Shown here in pieces: positions 1-14,000 of a DNA stretch of 64,000 nucleotides (positions within the stretch are counted from its first letter, which is position 1; every line of letters starts with the position of its first letter). The position numbers and the translations under genes were made by a program. Source of the stretch: Canna indica (Eukaryota > Streptophyta > Magnoliopsida > Zingiberales > Cannaceae); assembly GCA_034359265.1 (NCBI GenBank), contig CP136898.1, positions 4,900,501 through 4,964,500 on the forward strand. The letters are read 5' to 3'. The notes under the pieces were generated by a model. The model was not told the DNA's origin and made no database searches. It saw only the letters and a program-made list of their open reading frames with translations.

Positions 1-3000
1 GTTTGCTGATTATAGCAGATCGCTCTTCAGGTTTACCATGTTGCAATACATGCTAACAAATAAGTAATAAAGTCAGTTGGGTCATAGGAATGCATAGACA
101 CTATACAAGAAGCTAAAGTCAAGCAGTGTAGTGTTACAAAAGCAGATAACAATTTGTTTCACCGAAGGGAAATTGAAGACTGACAGTACAAATTTCCTGA
201 AGATGTATAGCATTACTTCAAGTTAGAAAATCAGAGACCACAATCAAAGGCAAAGAACGCCATACAGTGAAATAAACTTCAGTGAATTATAGCATTACTG
301 ATAACATGGATGTCAGCAATACTTGCAGCAGTAGGTTAACCCTATATCTTCCACCTTTTGGAATTTACACCACTTGGCAATCATCCTACAAGTGGTCTCG
401 CCTATAGTGTTTGTTGAACAAACATTCATATAGGTTTTGTTTGTTGTCCATATGATGGTTGTCAAAGACAGGATCTTTGCAGTTCGCAAACCTATCTGAG
501 TATGTGCTTAGTGCAGGTTTGTCAAATGATCTGCTCATTCACTTTCTACTTTGTTATCTGAAGATTGTGATATAACTTGACCAAAAAAAATCTGCTATAT
601 ATATTCAATCAAATGATCATTCACTCTGCTCTGTTTTTTCTATGAATTCATAAAGTTAATCAGATACTTTAGTTGCTAATATTTAAAAGATAGAGCTAAT
701 CAATTGTCCATTCATCCCAATCTGCTTCTTCTGCAGGATTGATAAAGTTATGCCTTTTCCTGATATATTATATATATAAAGAGAGTTAATCAAAGGACAA
801 TTCACTTAGTTTTGTTTCTTCTGTGGAATTCATGAAGTTCAGGAGATATCTGAAACTAATTATGATGGTTTGGTCAAGAAACAAAGTAAATTGATTGAAC
901 TTATATACACAGCAAAGTTCAATGTCATAGCGAAAAAGAATAGGACATCTGAAAAAAAAGTCAAAAATGTTTATCAAACACGTCTGATCCTTTAAGCTCA
1001 TCTAAAAAAATATTCTTCCATGACAAAGTAATATAGGAAAATTGCAAGAGTGAATAAGAATTGCAAAGGAAAAAAGAAACCTACTTGGATAACATAATTT
1101 CCATACTGGTCTTGTGCCAAAGTACAAACAGATCCCATGATTTCATCCATCATAATGGTCTGAACTTCTGGATCATTGCAGTGTTCCAATACCCTCTGCC
1201 AGAATTAAAACATGTTATACTAAAGTTGGAACCTTACTTTCCAATAAATAGCAACTAAATATAAATACCATATGTATATATGGCTTCAGTAGGCCACATA
1301 ATCATATTTTTATCACCTGAATGACCCGGCAACCATAAGGGTGGGTAGAAAGTGTCACGACATGACCGTAGAATGCTTCTATAATAAATTGAATATTTTC
1401 TTGAGGAATACATTCAATGCATTTCTGGATTACATGGTTTCCATTCTGATCCCGAACGCATTTCATAATTTGTCCATCAAGCTCTAGCACCATTTGAGCT
1501 TGCTGGTCCACATCAACTACTTCTAAAGCCTGCCAAAAAGGCCAGAGGTAAGCTTGTAAAGAATAGCACCACATGGGAAATATTTTTAAATGCAAAGCCT
1601 AGCTCTTATAAGGTTCTAGTTGAACTTCACTCACTAGAACCAAGAAAATGAAAAAAAACATACTATGTATTTCCCTGTGATTGCACCTTTATTCAATTGG
1701 CTACCATCTGATTTGAAATCATTAAAGTATATTTTACAGTACATCCATCACAGGTACAATTCTTTGTTCTGTATCTTAACTAAATAACTTGGTTCATGAT
1801 AAACAAAGATTTCTTCAATTCTTCTATGGCATGAGACTTTAAATACATATCCATCATTACTCATATTTAGATCTGGAAACCTCCTATTCCATGGATACTA
1901 GTACAGACAACAGCTTAGATATCCTTACCAAGGTATCCAAATATATGGAATCATAGATATCAATAATAATTTTGGACATATTCAATTATCTTACAATTTT
2001 TAACCTTCAAGTCTTCCGATTGTTATTGATGAATCAACATCAAACTTGGTCCACAGTTATCTGCTGGTGATATAAATTATCACAATAAGGTATATCACAT
2101 CAATTTGTTCAGATTTGACTAATGCTAATGTCTTTGCATATTCTTGTATCACCAATATGATTACGCATATTATACATTCATACAAATATGAAAATCAATT
2201 CGAATACTCGCTAGACCTTCATAAACAGTGAATATTAGATATTCCAAAATATCTAATTCAAATTTGTTTTCACCAGTATGATTATCTTTTTATGTTTCCT
2301 TGACATAGTGACTTGAACCACAGAAACACAGATTGGTGGTAGAAATGTTAAATACTTAAGTTTTTATGATTAAATCATGCACCACTGCCTATGACAAATA
2401 GCAACCAAGAAACTACTTCATAATATTTCTAGGTTGTCTAGAACCTGATGTTCAAGTTTTTGCACACATTGATAATTCGCCTAATTGTCTTGTCGGCATA
2501 AGTAAAAGACAATCATACTGTATAGTGTATACTTGAAAAGTTCAGGTGCACTTATCATATGAACATAAGCAATGAAGAATAACATGGACAAATTAGGATA
2601 CCATCTAGATTGTCCATTTGGTGTAACTCAAAAAAGAAACTGAACAGTGTTCAGACAGCGAGACAAACCTTTTGGATTACCCTACAGCCATACATTTGAA
2701 GACTGAGAGGCAGAACATGTCCTGTCAACTGAATTGCAAGTTCCTTTCTCTGAATTTCTGTACCATGCTCAAAGAACTGCAAATTAAAATGGAAGATATT
2801 ATTAGTGTGCAAAAAGAATCATTAACAGATATTTGAACATAAAGACTACAAACTTTTTGAACGACATAGTTTCCAAAGACATCAGTCATTAAAGCATGAG
2901 CACTCGAGTTAATCTCAGGAAAAATAGCATCCTTCTCTTCAACTGAGGCAGTCTCAAGTTTCTGTTGAATAAATCGGCTTCCAAACTGATCCTTACTAGA

Positions 3001-6000
3001 CAAGAGAAGAAGAAAATGTTCAGTGATTCACAGTTACAATCATTAAGAATATACTAAAAACAAAAAAATGTTCACCTGAATTCAACAGCATGACCAATTA
3101 TATCTGAAAGTTCAAAAGTTCTGTTTTTGTTGCTCTTGAATTCTTCCAAAAAAGATGAAGAATAACCTTCTCCCATGGCACTGCTTTCTGGGATCCACGG
3201 ACCAAGGGTTGCTCCTGCAGGATTCCGCAGTGTGGAGGGGATCCGAGAAATGCGCTCATTTAGCCTCATTTGACTTCCAGGGTTCAACAGAGAGCGTGTG
3301 GTAGTAGATATTTGGCTTGCTGGATAGGGCATGCCAATACCAAAATTATGATTACCATATAAACCATTATTTAAACCACTATATTTGCTGAGGAGAGGCA
3401 CCCCATATTGTCCCTTCTGATGTGCAACCAAATTTCCCATATACCCATTTTGATACTCAGGCAATTCAATATGTGAAGAACCACGGAAATTTCCTCCTAA
3501 TGAAGGGTTCAAGTAGCCAGTAGCATGTACAGAAGGGTCAGAATTGTCCAGTGAATACTGTCCATACGGTGACTCCGTAATTGGTCCTTCGAAACCAGAT
3601 TTCAACTGGTTTTCAATTGAAGCCACACGATGACCTTCTGCATGTTTGCCATGTTTTCCAAATGCCAATCCATTAGGATTGCCCAAAAAATAATAAAGCA
3701 TTTAAACTACTCAATGCATAAATGAGCATGCACATATAATATCTCAAGTAATTATTATTTGATTTGACATATCTACATATCATAATAAGATTTAATGAAA
3801 ACCTATAGATAAAAAAACATATAAAGAAATAAAAGGGAATGGTTGAAAGAGATATACCCATATCAAGCTGATTATTAAGCATTGATGGTAGCTCATGATT
3901 TACAGGATGCATCATTGACTTCAATCCATCAAAGTCAACACCTATCTTATCAAAATTTAAATGTTGACTCTTAGATCCCAGCAAACTGGCTGTGTCCATG
4001 GAAGATGCTTGTTTATAAGGACTACGATAAGCTGATTGATTTGACAAGTCTATTTTACCATTTGCTGCTAGCTTTGATAAAATTGCATCTGCAGTGCCAG
4101 CTTTGTAAGAAATACCATTTTGTCCCATGAAATGATCTACTTGAGTTCTTAATGTGCCTGAATCAGATTTATGTATAACTTTATCCTGGAGAAACTGATG
4201 GTGATCAGGAAATGATTGATTATTCTGTCTCCGCAAGAGACTTTCTCCCTCTGTTATTATGTTCGTAGATAGGTTCAAATCCAACATAGCTGCTGCAATA
4301 TCATTGCAGTCAGCAATACTCGATGAAATATCACCTATGTTATTTGGTCTATTGCCAATATGTTTATCAATATCATTATTTCTCGCTCCTACAGGGGGGA
4401 GGCAGGGGCTTGGCACTCTCTGAATCAATAGTGGATCAGTGTTTGTATTTCTGGTAAGAGAAGGATCTGCTGCAGCTGCAAATGAATGAGAAATTGATGA
4501 ACCAAGACTTCTGACCCTAACAAGGCTGGGAGGAAATGCACCAGATTGCACATCACTTGCAGCTTCTGACATATGATCAAGTTGTGTCATCCTAGAGCTC
4601 GAGAGCCTCAAGGAATCATTATCTTCATATGCATTACGACTGACTGGGTGTGAATAATGTCCAGCAGCAGATGCTGGACGGATGAGTTCTTCCTGGAAGA
4701 AATTAAATCAGATAAGGCAAAGAAATGCATTAATAATAATTCAAGTACATAAACCAATTATAACTCATGCATCATACAGTTAATCAACCTATAATATAAA
4801 AGTGAAACAAAAGCACCGCAGAGCAAATAATTAAAGCTGGAAGCAGATTAAATTGCATGAGAAGAAAAAAGAGAGGAGCAACAAGGATTTTATTTTTTAG
4901 TATATCATTTTCTTGCTGTTTTGCTTTTTGTAACATTTAGATGCTGGAAAAGGAACAGTGCTACCAAATATGAACTGAACATCTTGCATGCATAGTTCTT
5001 TCTAATATGAACATAGTGAAAGGGTTTCTTTCTTTGTGCCAATGAATATAAAGGCAAGCAAAGGTAAAACATATTATAAAGCAATCTACCGCTTCTTTGG
5101 AGTATCTTCATTGAATTGATTTTAAAAATGCAAAAAGATGAAACCACACAATTGCATGAGCTAGACAAGCAAGAAATCTATGAGCTGAGGTTATTGGGTG
5201 TCACTGCCATGTAAATCATGTCCTGAAAAATCCACAAAAATTACCTATGTTAAAACTACAAAATGAATTCTATAAAACAATATAAATAACAATAGGAAAA
5301 GTCACAGGACAACAAAAGGTTGAGATGATAGTGTAGCACATCAATATGGATGGTTTGCCATCACATGAACTATTTATCTATTACACTAAGTTGCCAGCGA
5401 CGTGAGGCTTCTTGCTTGCAGTTGACTGGATGCAATATAAATTACACAAAGATGAAGTTTAGAGAGGGAAAAAGGAGCAAATAAAAGTCTAATTACCTGT
5501 AGTGCATCTGCAAAACTTTTCCTTCTAGCACCAAGTCCAACGTCTGGCAAACCAATAAGCCCATCTGTATTCCGCTCAAACCACTCCTCCGTTTGCTTCC
5601 TGTAAAGATTATTTTGTTGCAATAATCCATTTGGCTCCAACATCTCCTCTTGCCCAGCAAGCTTAGGGAAGCCGGGTTGCAATGAGAAGAGTGAGCTACC
5701 GCTAACATCAGCTTCCACTAAATCTTTTCTCCCACGATGATCACCAATTCCTCCAAATGACGACGCCCCCGCCTGAAACCTCTGCCTTGCGCGCCAATCC
5801 TCCTTGGACACCGCCGGCGGAGGCATCCTCGGATTCAATTTCGCATTAGAGTAATAGTAGGACGAATAGTCTGGGTGCAACCTCATCTCCTCGTCCGATA
5901 GCCGAGTCCCAGCACCACGGCGTTGGATACCATGAGACTCGGGAAAGCCAACGGGCCCAAACAGGCCCCCAAATGCAGTTCTCGATCCCTCAACGGTGGG

Positions 6001-6171
6001 GGGGGCACTGCCACTCCGACAAATGTTGAGTTCATCCCGATCAAGATCGAACACTGCTCTGTTCTGCTGCTGCTCCCGAAGCAAAGCGTCGATGTCCCTC
6101 TCAAAATCATCATCGAAGCTCCCGTTCGAGGGGGCTACGTGCGCCATCTTAACGGGGCTCCGCGTGACCAT
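1..6171 (-). CDS. Pumilio-family RNA-binding protein (3' end outside window)
   Basis: Binds UGUA-type elements in mRNA 3' UTRs and represses or destabilises the transcripts, normally in the cytoplasm. Exons (minus strand): 6171-5497, 4692-3858, 3637-3076, 2995-2854, 2776-2669, 1529-1317, 1195-1085 and 52-1 (partial), about 899 codons in all. The N-terminal half carries the plant Pumilio (NABP) region with the conserved [12 protein letters not shown] motif near residue 60 and KEDWRARQR near residue 125. The C-terminal half holds Puf repeats 1 to 6 with recognition motifs SRFIQ, NYVVQ, CRVIQ, NHVIQ, CRVIQ and NYVIQ, the canonical order expected to read the UGUANAUA core. Repeats 7 and 8 lie past the left edge. 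The ATG at 6171 follows a 5'-UTR intron; a second in-frame ATG lies 8 codons on. The exon-3 acceptor (3637) is the least certain junction. The plant APUM1-6 class fits best; the paralogue was not assigned. Confidence 0.93.
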
Positions 6172-6179
6172 CTCAAAAC

Positions 6180-6291
6180 CTTAATTCAACCAAGTGGACA
6201 AGAAGAGTTGAACCATCAAAAAGGCAAAAAAAAGTGAGAAATGGAATCCCTAGATTAACAATAACTATCAGATCAAAGCCAAAGCACTCAC
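6180..6291 (-). other. 5'-UTR intron of the Pumilio gene
   Basis: On the minus strand GAAG is followed by a GTGAGT donor at 6291. A TTAAG acceptor ends at 6180, nine bases before the ATG. Splicing here would join the leader to the coding exon just upstream of the start codon. This is inferred from splice consensus only. Confidence 0.55.
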
Positions 6292-6760
6292 CTTCACAAG
6301 AGCTCTCCCGTCCAATCGATCATAAATATAGGTTATTACGCTTATTTCCGATCAAAAAACGATTTTGATATCGAAACTCTCGCTAATTATCGAATTGTGA
6401 AGGAGAAACCGAGCTGGCTCCGAACAGAATCAACGAAACAAAAAAAGGGCAAAATCCAAACTTTTTCCAGTTTCAGATCAACGCGATAGATGAAAAGAGG
6501 AAAAGATAAGGAAAAAAGCAGATGATACGATAATTTGAGCCGGGTTGGGATAAGAAGAGCGGAGCCGCGGAGGGAAGGAAGGCGGCGCAAAGGAGAAAGA
6601 GGGAGGGGGAAGGAGAGGGAAAAGGGAGGGGGGTGGAGAAGACGTTGTTTACTGGGCGCTGCCAGCCGTTCGATCGGCCTTGGACGACATGTGATGTCTG
6701 ATGGCGCGGTGCAAAACACGGTAGATTTCCCTCGTAAATGTTGCCTGGGCTTAATATGCG
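6292..6760 (-). promoter_or_regulatory. Leader and proximal promoter of the Pumilio gene, pyrimidine-rich
   Basis: Upstream of the 5'-UTR intron the sense strand is strongly CT-rich: 6560-6650 on the plus strand is an almost pure GA tract. Such pyrimidine patches are common at plant transcription start sites. I see no clear TATA box. The reading frames across it are low-complexity and probably not coding. Confidence 0.4.
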
Positions 6761-6771
6761 CCAATCGGTGA

Positions 6772-8053
6772 TGAAGTCTACGCCGTTAGGTTCTACGAAT
6801 CCAGCTGGTGTAGGCCGTAGATTTCCCGTGTTTTGATGGATGGGAACAAGATGCTTCTTTGCTCACTCTAAAGCATACTAAAATTTACTCGGGCTCAGCT
6901 GAGCTGGGTGGGCGGTTGGATAAAAAAGTTCGACTCCAAAAGATACCAGGTGAGGGCCCTGCTGCTTTGTCTCAGGGTGAAGCCGGAGGGTGGAGTATAT
7001 CTGCGTGACAAAGGTAATCGTGCACACGTAGACGGTAAACGACAATGCTTTTCCAGATTTCCGTACCCTTCTATGGACAGCCCGCGCATTTACCTCTTTG
7101 TTACTGGAAGATGTGTGGATAAGAGAAAAAGAAACCGAATCGGATAGGAACTAGGAAACACGATTTTTCAAAGTTCAGACCACAGTACCGCACTGGTTTT
7201 TGCGTCATGGTGCCGAAATTAACTTATTTATAATATGCTATATAATTGTCGGATTTGTATATCACTAATAATAAAAATGAGAAACATATGTAAAAAATGA
7301 TATGATTAATGATTAATGATGTTTTTTAATATTATTTACCTTGAGTAAACTCACATCATTTATGACAATGACTCAGATAGCTAATTATGATGATATTATC
7401 ATCTCTCAAATACTATCTTCAACCTTGAATGTTGACTTGTAACCACACACTATCAAAGCTCAAATAATGTAGAAGTAGAATATGTTAAATAGATAAAGAC
7501 GGGGAAGAAGCGAACTGGTCAAGAGTTGAACAAATAAAGGATTTTTTTATCTTTAATAAGAATGAAAAATATTTGCAGTCTAACCACTATGCAGATATTA
7601 ATCATTGAACTCACATTTTTGGACCAATGTGGATACCAAATTGCATCTGAATATATTCAATAAATTATCAAATTCTTTGATGTCATAAAAAGCTCATTGC
7701 TACAGAAGTACAGATAAATAAAAACAAATGGTCGCCAAGTACAAGTATACATCATTAAAGTATTAGACCCAATTTCTATACGAATATGAATTATTGCAGA
7801 CAGATGCCCACTATGCTGTTAAAAAATTGCATTTTTCATAGCGCTGTACTTATTTTAGCACATTGAAGAAACACAAATCATTATAGGTCATCCAACATGA
7901 TTAATTTGCATCGGTATTGAAATGAGCCTGATCTAAGGCTAAGATCGAAAAGTATTCCTCTCATTGTTTGGGTTTGAACACAATCAATGCAGTTGCGAGC
8001 TTGCTTCTGCCGAGGGGGGCTGTATACTGTTTAGTTTAATATTCCACATTAAG
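6772..8053. other. Intergenic, Pumilio 5' side to TFIIE-alpha 3' end
   Basis: AT-rich spacer between two genes that both read leftward. It should hold the distal Pumilio promoter and the TFIIE-alpha 3' UTR (about 7900-8053). No repeat, RNA gene or coding stretch could be recognised. Confidence 0.6.
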
Positions 8054-11000
8054 TTAACCTTCCTCCCAGTCTATATCATCCTCTTCGTCCTCATGATCAG
8101 ATGCATCAGCTTCAACGTTCAAATCAGCAAGCCTGTAAGGCTCTGCGCCTGAATTGCCTGCAACATCATTCCAGTGCAATCATCAGAAAATTCATTACAA
8201 GATGGCAACTCAATCTATATGGAAGCATTATACATACGAACCAGGTTTTGAAAAGATTGGACCATTGTTTGACAGGTTCGATCAGTCAATACCAAAAAAA
8301 TTAAAAGCAAAAACAAAAAACTAGGTGAACAAGTCCAGGTTTAACTGAGTCATGATTGGATTTGACCAGTTGTTGGCCAATCTAATATTGGAGTATCCGG
8401 GATTTGTTTTTGCCTTCTTGGTTACATCGGGCAAGCCGACCCCTCAAGTCAGTTCCCAAACATGCATGTGCATGAGAGCACACACTTGTTTCCACGCTGA
8501 AATGAAAAAATAATATAGGTGGTCTAAAGACAAGATAAATTATGATGGAATATTTAACTCCAACATGAGTTTGGCAAAGCATCAGTATGATCAGAAAAAG
8601 TAAAGCACTGGGAAAGAAATTCAAGGAGGCAGTCCTTCAAGCTAATGTAGCTTCTTATATCTGTCTGTACTACAAGTAACAAAAGCATATAGTTCTAACT
8701 GGATCTAGGATCCTCTAATTTGACTTGATTTGTATTTGAGACTTTTAGGCTCTCTAATTGAAAACCTGGTTGGAATGACAACCATTTCCAAGAATGGATT
8801 GGGACATAAGCCCAGTAAACAAAGAAAAATGTCTTAGGTGGAATATACTTACCTATACTCGGGTCCTCCTCCCATTCAATTTCATCATTGCCATCCTCGC
8901 GTTTTGATTTCATGCCAACTTGTCGCTCAGAAGGTGTTTCTGAAACACCTTCTGGAAGTTCCGTTTTTTGTTGAGCTCTTTGTGAAGCCTCCTGTTCTTC
9001 TTGTCTCTTCACCAGAGCAGCATAATAAGCCTTGAGATATTCATCCTACAAATATCACAGGGCAACAAAGACATGCAACGTTTTCATTAAAATACAATCA
9101 ATCATAAATTTCTAATGATTATAAATTCATACAATCTCAGATAATGCACTAGCCTGTAAACTCTTTTCATCTTCATTATCCAAATTTAATTTCTTGTCAT
9201 CCACAGAGCTAGAACCTTGTTCCATCTTGGTCTGTGGATTAACCTCCCCTCGCTGCTCTTTTGTAAGATTCATTCCCTGTTTGATCATCCAGGGAGGTAA
9301 AACCTTCAAAGATGTGGGTTTTGTATCATGTTCAATTTCCTCCTTTGCCTCAAGACCAGATAAAGCAACTTCGACCTGAAAAGTATACCACAGTACAATA
9401 TAATACATAAGGTCAATTCTGCAATTATATATAATTAAATTAGGAAAGGATAACTCTGGGGAAACAGATCAGTTTGCATTAAAAAAAGTTGTTCAAATTC
9501 CAAAATGGCATACCCTTGTCTCACCAAGAAATGGCATTGGTGTGCCTGTGTAACCTTGCCCTTGGGAACTTTTAGAAGAATCATTAGCATTAGAATCACC
9601 AGTAGCTTGAGCTGCTGCATGAGCTCTGGCTTCCCATGCTAGTAGTGTTCCAAATTCAGGAGCAGGCAAATCTTTGACCCTATTAAGCTGAGTTACTAAC
9701 GGCTTGAGCTGCTCCTGCAATTGTACGAATTCCAGAACACAGGGGAAACATTATTAAAATCAACCTGGCAAGAAGGGAGACAATGCATTTCAGTAAAGCT
9801 TTACTGATTTAACTTTTTAATTAGTTTCACAATATCAAGGAGACCTTGCAGAGGCCTACAAGCACTTGTCTTTTTGAAAAACAGTATGGATAAGGGCGGC
9901 CGAAGAGAGTAATACAGAAGAGACTACATAATGAAGAACAACATCATCTCTCAGGGGATGATAAAGATCACGAGCTCATGATTGCCAAGTTACATTGTTG
10001 GATATTAGTGACTAGTTGTGCAAGTACAATAAATGAATGGCATGGATATTTCATATGGTCCCTATTCATATAGCATAGAATAACTACGGAATACATTCTA
10101 TCAAGGTGCAGCTACGTAAATTTGTACAGGATTTAATGCATGGATCCAGCTATGAAAGTCATATACGAGAAATCAAGTGAATCAATATTCCATTATTCTG
10201 AATGATGAAATCACTTTAGTTAAATTTCACAGGATCAACATCATGCGGTGACTGCAATCCTTTTAATCATTAATGTTATGTTGACTATAAGGCACAACTT
10301 CAAATCACGAGGGATCCGCAAAAATGTACACAACTCTCAAAAGTCAGTAACATATTTTCTCATCAGAAATTTTAGGAAGAGGTATTCTAAGAACCTCAAT
10401 GGAAACCCCTATGCACTAAGGCCCTATTTGGTATGAGCTTTCTTTTTCCCATCCTATGGAATTTGCATGGGATTCTTAAAAACCTATATTTGGTTGCCAT
10501 CACAACAAATTTTTATAATTCCATATGATAGGATTTGAGGTGGGATTACAATTTCCACCGGGGAGGTGGAATTTCAATTATCCCATGAGATGAAAATTTG
10601 TATTTAGTATTGTGCCTTCATGAATAGAGGTCGAAATGAGTCGGTTACCCAAACTTGAAACCATTTAAAATTTAGATACATGAATCCAAACCCAAAACCA
10701 GTCAGTAGCTATAAAACAGTCTGAACCCACTATAATGGGATACTCGACCAAGTATCAAACAAGTCGGGTAGATTATACTCGATATGTGGCTTAAAAAATC
10801 ATATTTATGCTACTAATCTACTATTAGGTTAAAGCGTTGATGGGCTTGCCGATTTGGGTTAATGTGCAATGGTTATTGGGTTTTAAGACTATGGTTTATA
10901 TGGTTTATATGGTTATAAATAAATTTTAGAGTACCCAGGGATACCACTAAAACCAATTGGGTTTTTTAATTTTCTATTCAAAACTGGAACCACAACCAAC

Positions 11001-14000
11001 CTGATTTAATTATATCAAAAACTAATTATTTTTTATTCGAGTAGTCGGGTACCTGACCCATTGAATTGCCACCCCTACTCGTGAAAAATGGGAATGGAAG
11101 TGAAAGGACACTCAGAAGTGGGCACTCCTAGTTGTATTAAGGTAATGGTACCAAAAGCCTTCCTTTCATTTTTCTAGTGGATACCAAACATGGCTTTCAA
11201 ATTATCCCCATAAACTATTTGGATATCAAAAGGAGTCCTAAGCAATTATAGAGCAACCCGCCAAAGTCCCAATTGAGTGAAATGATTTTGTAAGGACTAA
11301 CATTATTTAAGGCACAAAACACCAAAATCCGGAATCGATATAAACACCCGTGAACCCATATAGAGTTCATGTGGTTTTATAATATAGAAATACAATTAGT
11401 ATCAAGTAAACCACAGTGTGAAGTGACTCTCATAAAAGTACTATCCTGTTGATAATAATATGGAAATCAAAGATCAAACAATCAAAATTATAAAACAACA
11501 ACAAGAAGCCATGATGTCTCAACTATTTGGGGTTGGCTACATGGATTTTTTCCGCCATTGAGCTCACCCAACATCACTTCCAGTTGATGACCTAGTCTTT
11601 ATAATAATTGCATCCATATATTCATGAGATTTGGCATATTTTTATACTGATTGTCAAAGGCTTAATGCAAATCTCCACCTTTACATCTGGGCTTTGGACC
11701 AACATAGGCAGGGTTAAACAATCGAAGTTATAATTTTTAAAAAAGAAAATATTTGTCAAAATTCTATTGGCAGTAACAAGTATGAAGCTTATCACTTCTC
11801 ACTTAACACCATAATCATGAGTTTGTTTGTTCTGATAATGGAGCATCATATACTGAACGATGATCAAGTAACACATATCTATGCCAAGTATTTTATCAAT
11901 CTAGATGATGTCCTTTTCATCGAGAATAATTAAATATTGCATATGGTTGATAAATACAAAATAGAGCAACAAATCGACAAATTGTATTACTTCATAGTGC
12001 TAAAACCAGGGCTCTGAAAATTTAGGGGGACAGTCTACAAGCATGCCCAAATTAAAAAGTTATTAGATTGCAAAAAAGTATATGTTAAAAGAAGTAGAAT
12101 TACCAAGTATATGGAGAGAGAAAACATATAGAAAAATAAGAATCTAAACATAAAGAAAATAGATATTGATATTTTTACATTACAAAATCTTTACATTTTC
12201 ATGTCATTAATTGGGCTACTACAGTATTATCTTTGGGATGATAATGCAGAAATTGCTTTGTTCCTAAAAAATAGCTTTGATATATTATATAGTTAGAGAC
12301 AGTTTTATGAAAGTTACCTCCATCTTTCGAAGCATGTCCTTTAATTTTTCGTGCCGCCTCTTTCTATCATCCCCATCTCCTAGTTCTTCAGCAGCCAGCT
12401 TCTCGCTCTCAGTAAGTTCAGCTTTGCAATTTTCACAAAGAAAAGACTCACCATCCATGCTCATGAGTTGCAGTACATCAAAAGCAGAATACCTAAGCGA
12501 GCATCAGGTTTTGGCCAATGCATTGAACTTAAAAATATCAATTGAAATACTATTCAAAATACCTTCTTCCACAACTAGAATTAGGGCATATGTACTCCTG
12601 GATGGTATTTCTGTTGTCCAACTCATCCTTTATTTTCTTCTTCATTCGATGCATTCTATATCTAACAACATCATAAATCTGCAACAGAGTACTCAGAGAA
12701 GTTCCACAAAACATAAATAAAAAAGTGTGCAACACTTAGGACACAAGATACACACTCTATAAATACAACGTCACGAGCTTTTGCTGACTTGGTTTACAAT
12801 AAGAAAAGACATAAATTTGGGGTAGGATACATGAACATTCTACAACCATTGGGCTCCCATAAGGCTGTACGACCTTGTATTTAGCTATATCAAGGGCATT
12901 TGAATTGCTTATTATTGTTTCAAATATTTTTTTTTCCTCCTCTCTCCATCCTTACAGCATTATTCTGGTGTCCTTGAACATGTCCACACCATCTAAATTT
13001 ATTCTCTCAATTTATTGTTTATTGGGGCCACAAGTAATTGTTTATCAGTGATAATGTTTCTTATTCTGTCCTTCCTAGTAATCTCACGTGTTTACCTCAA
13101 CATCCTATCTCCATTATACCATCTTTTTTGTACAAGCTTCTTAATTGTCCATTACTACGATTACGATCTATATAAAGCACAGATGGTATCAAAACTGTCT
13201 TATAAAAATTATTTTAATATATGGAGTACCAAATGATCACAGAAAACTCCTGAAGCCTCTTCAAACTTTTTAACCATTCATCTTTTATTCTAGATAATGT
13301 CTTTGTCTATCTCCCACTTTTATTGGCAATAGCCAATAGATACAAAAAATGAAAATTGAGCATGTCTTATCCATCCATCCTTTTTCTTGAAAAGTAAAAA
13401 ACACTTTATTAACTAGGAGATGAATTACAGTTCAAACTATCGGTGAAAACCATGGCTAACTTCATTTTTTCTGCTAAAATTACATTTTGTATATCGGAGT
13501 GTTAGTCCTACTTACTTTTTCAAATAATTATGAACTGAAAAAAAGGGGAAGGGAGTAAAAAAATAAATACATTATCAGGATGAGGGAATCTGTGAAAGCC
13601 AAAAAAATGATGATCAGAAGTAACCTGTGCATAATCTAAACAGCAGTATGAATGCATATGCATCTTCATCTTCTCATCCCCCTCTTTAGTGCCTTGTTGA
13701 CCATCAGCAGTTGCAGCCATTGCAGCATTGAATATCTTTGCACCTTTGGCACTCTGAAAAAACAATTTAGGACACTAAAAAGCTGAAACATCATGAAAGC
13801 TATCAGTTTTAAAGGTTGAGAAGCTTCAACCAAGAGAGGTACAACCAAATTCCTATGGCAAGGTTCAGGTAATACAAACATCCAAAATCAGCTCCATGAC
13901 AAGACAATCTTGAATAATCCCAAATAGACATGGGCCCTACTAATGAATTAATGATATGCATAAGTAATGTTCAAAATATGGTAATTTGTGTGCAGAAATG

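Noticed and set aside
5923..6237. Plus-strand frames over the first Pumilio exon
   Set aside because: Antisense to the coding exon; no family resemblance.
6387..6771. Frames on both strands of the GA-rich Pumilio leader
   Set aside because: Low-complexity products of a purine tract located in the probable 5' UTR and promoter.
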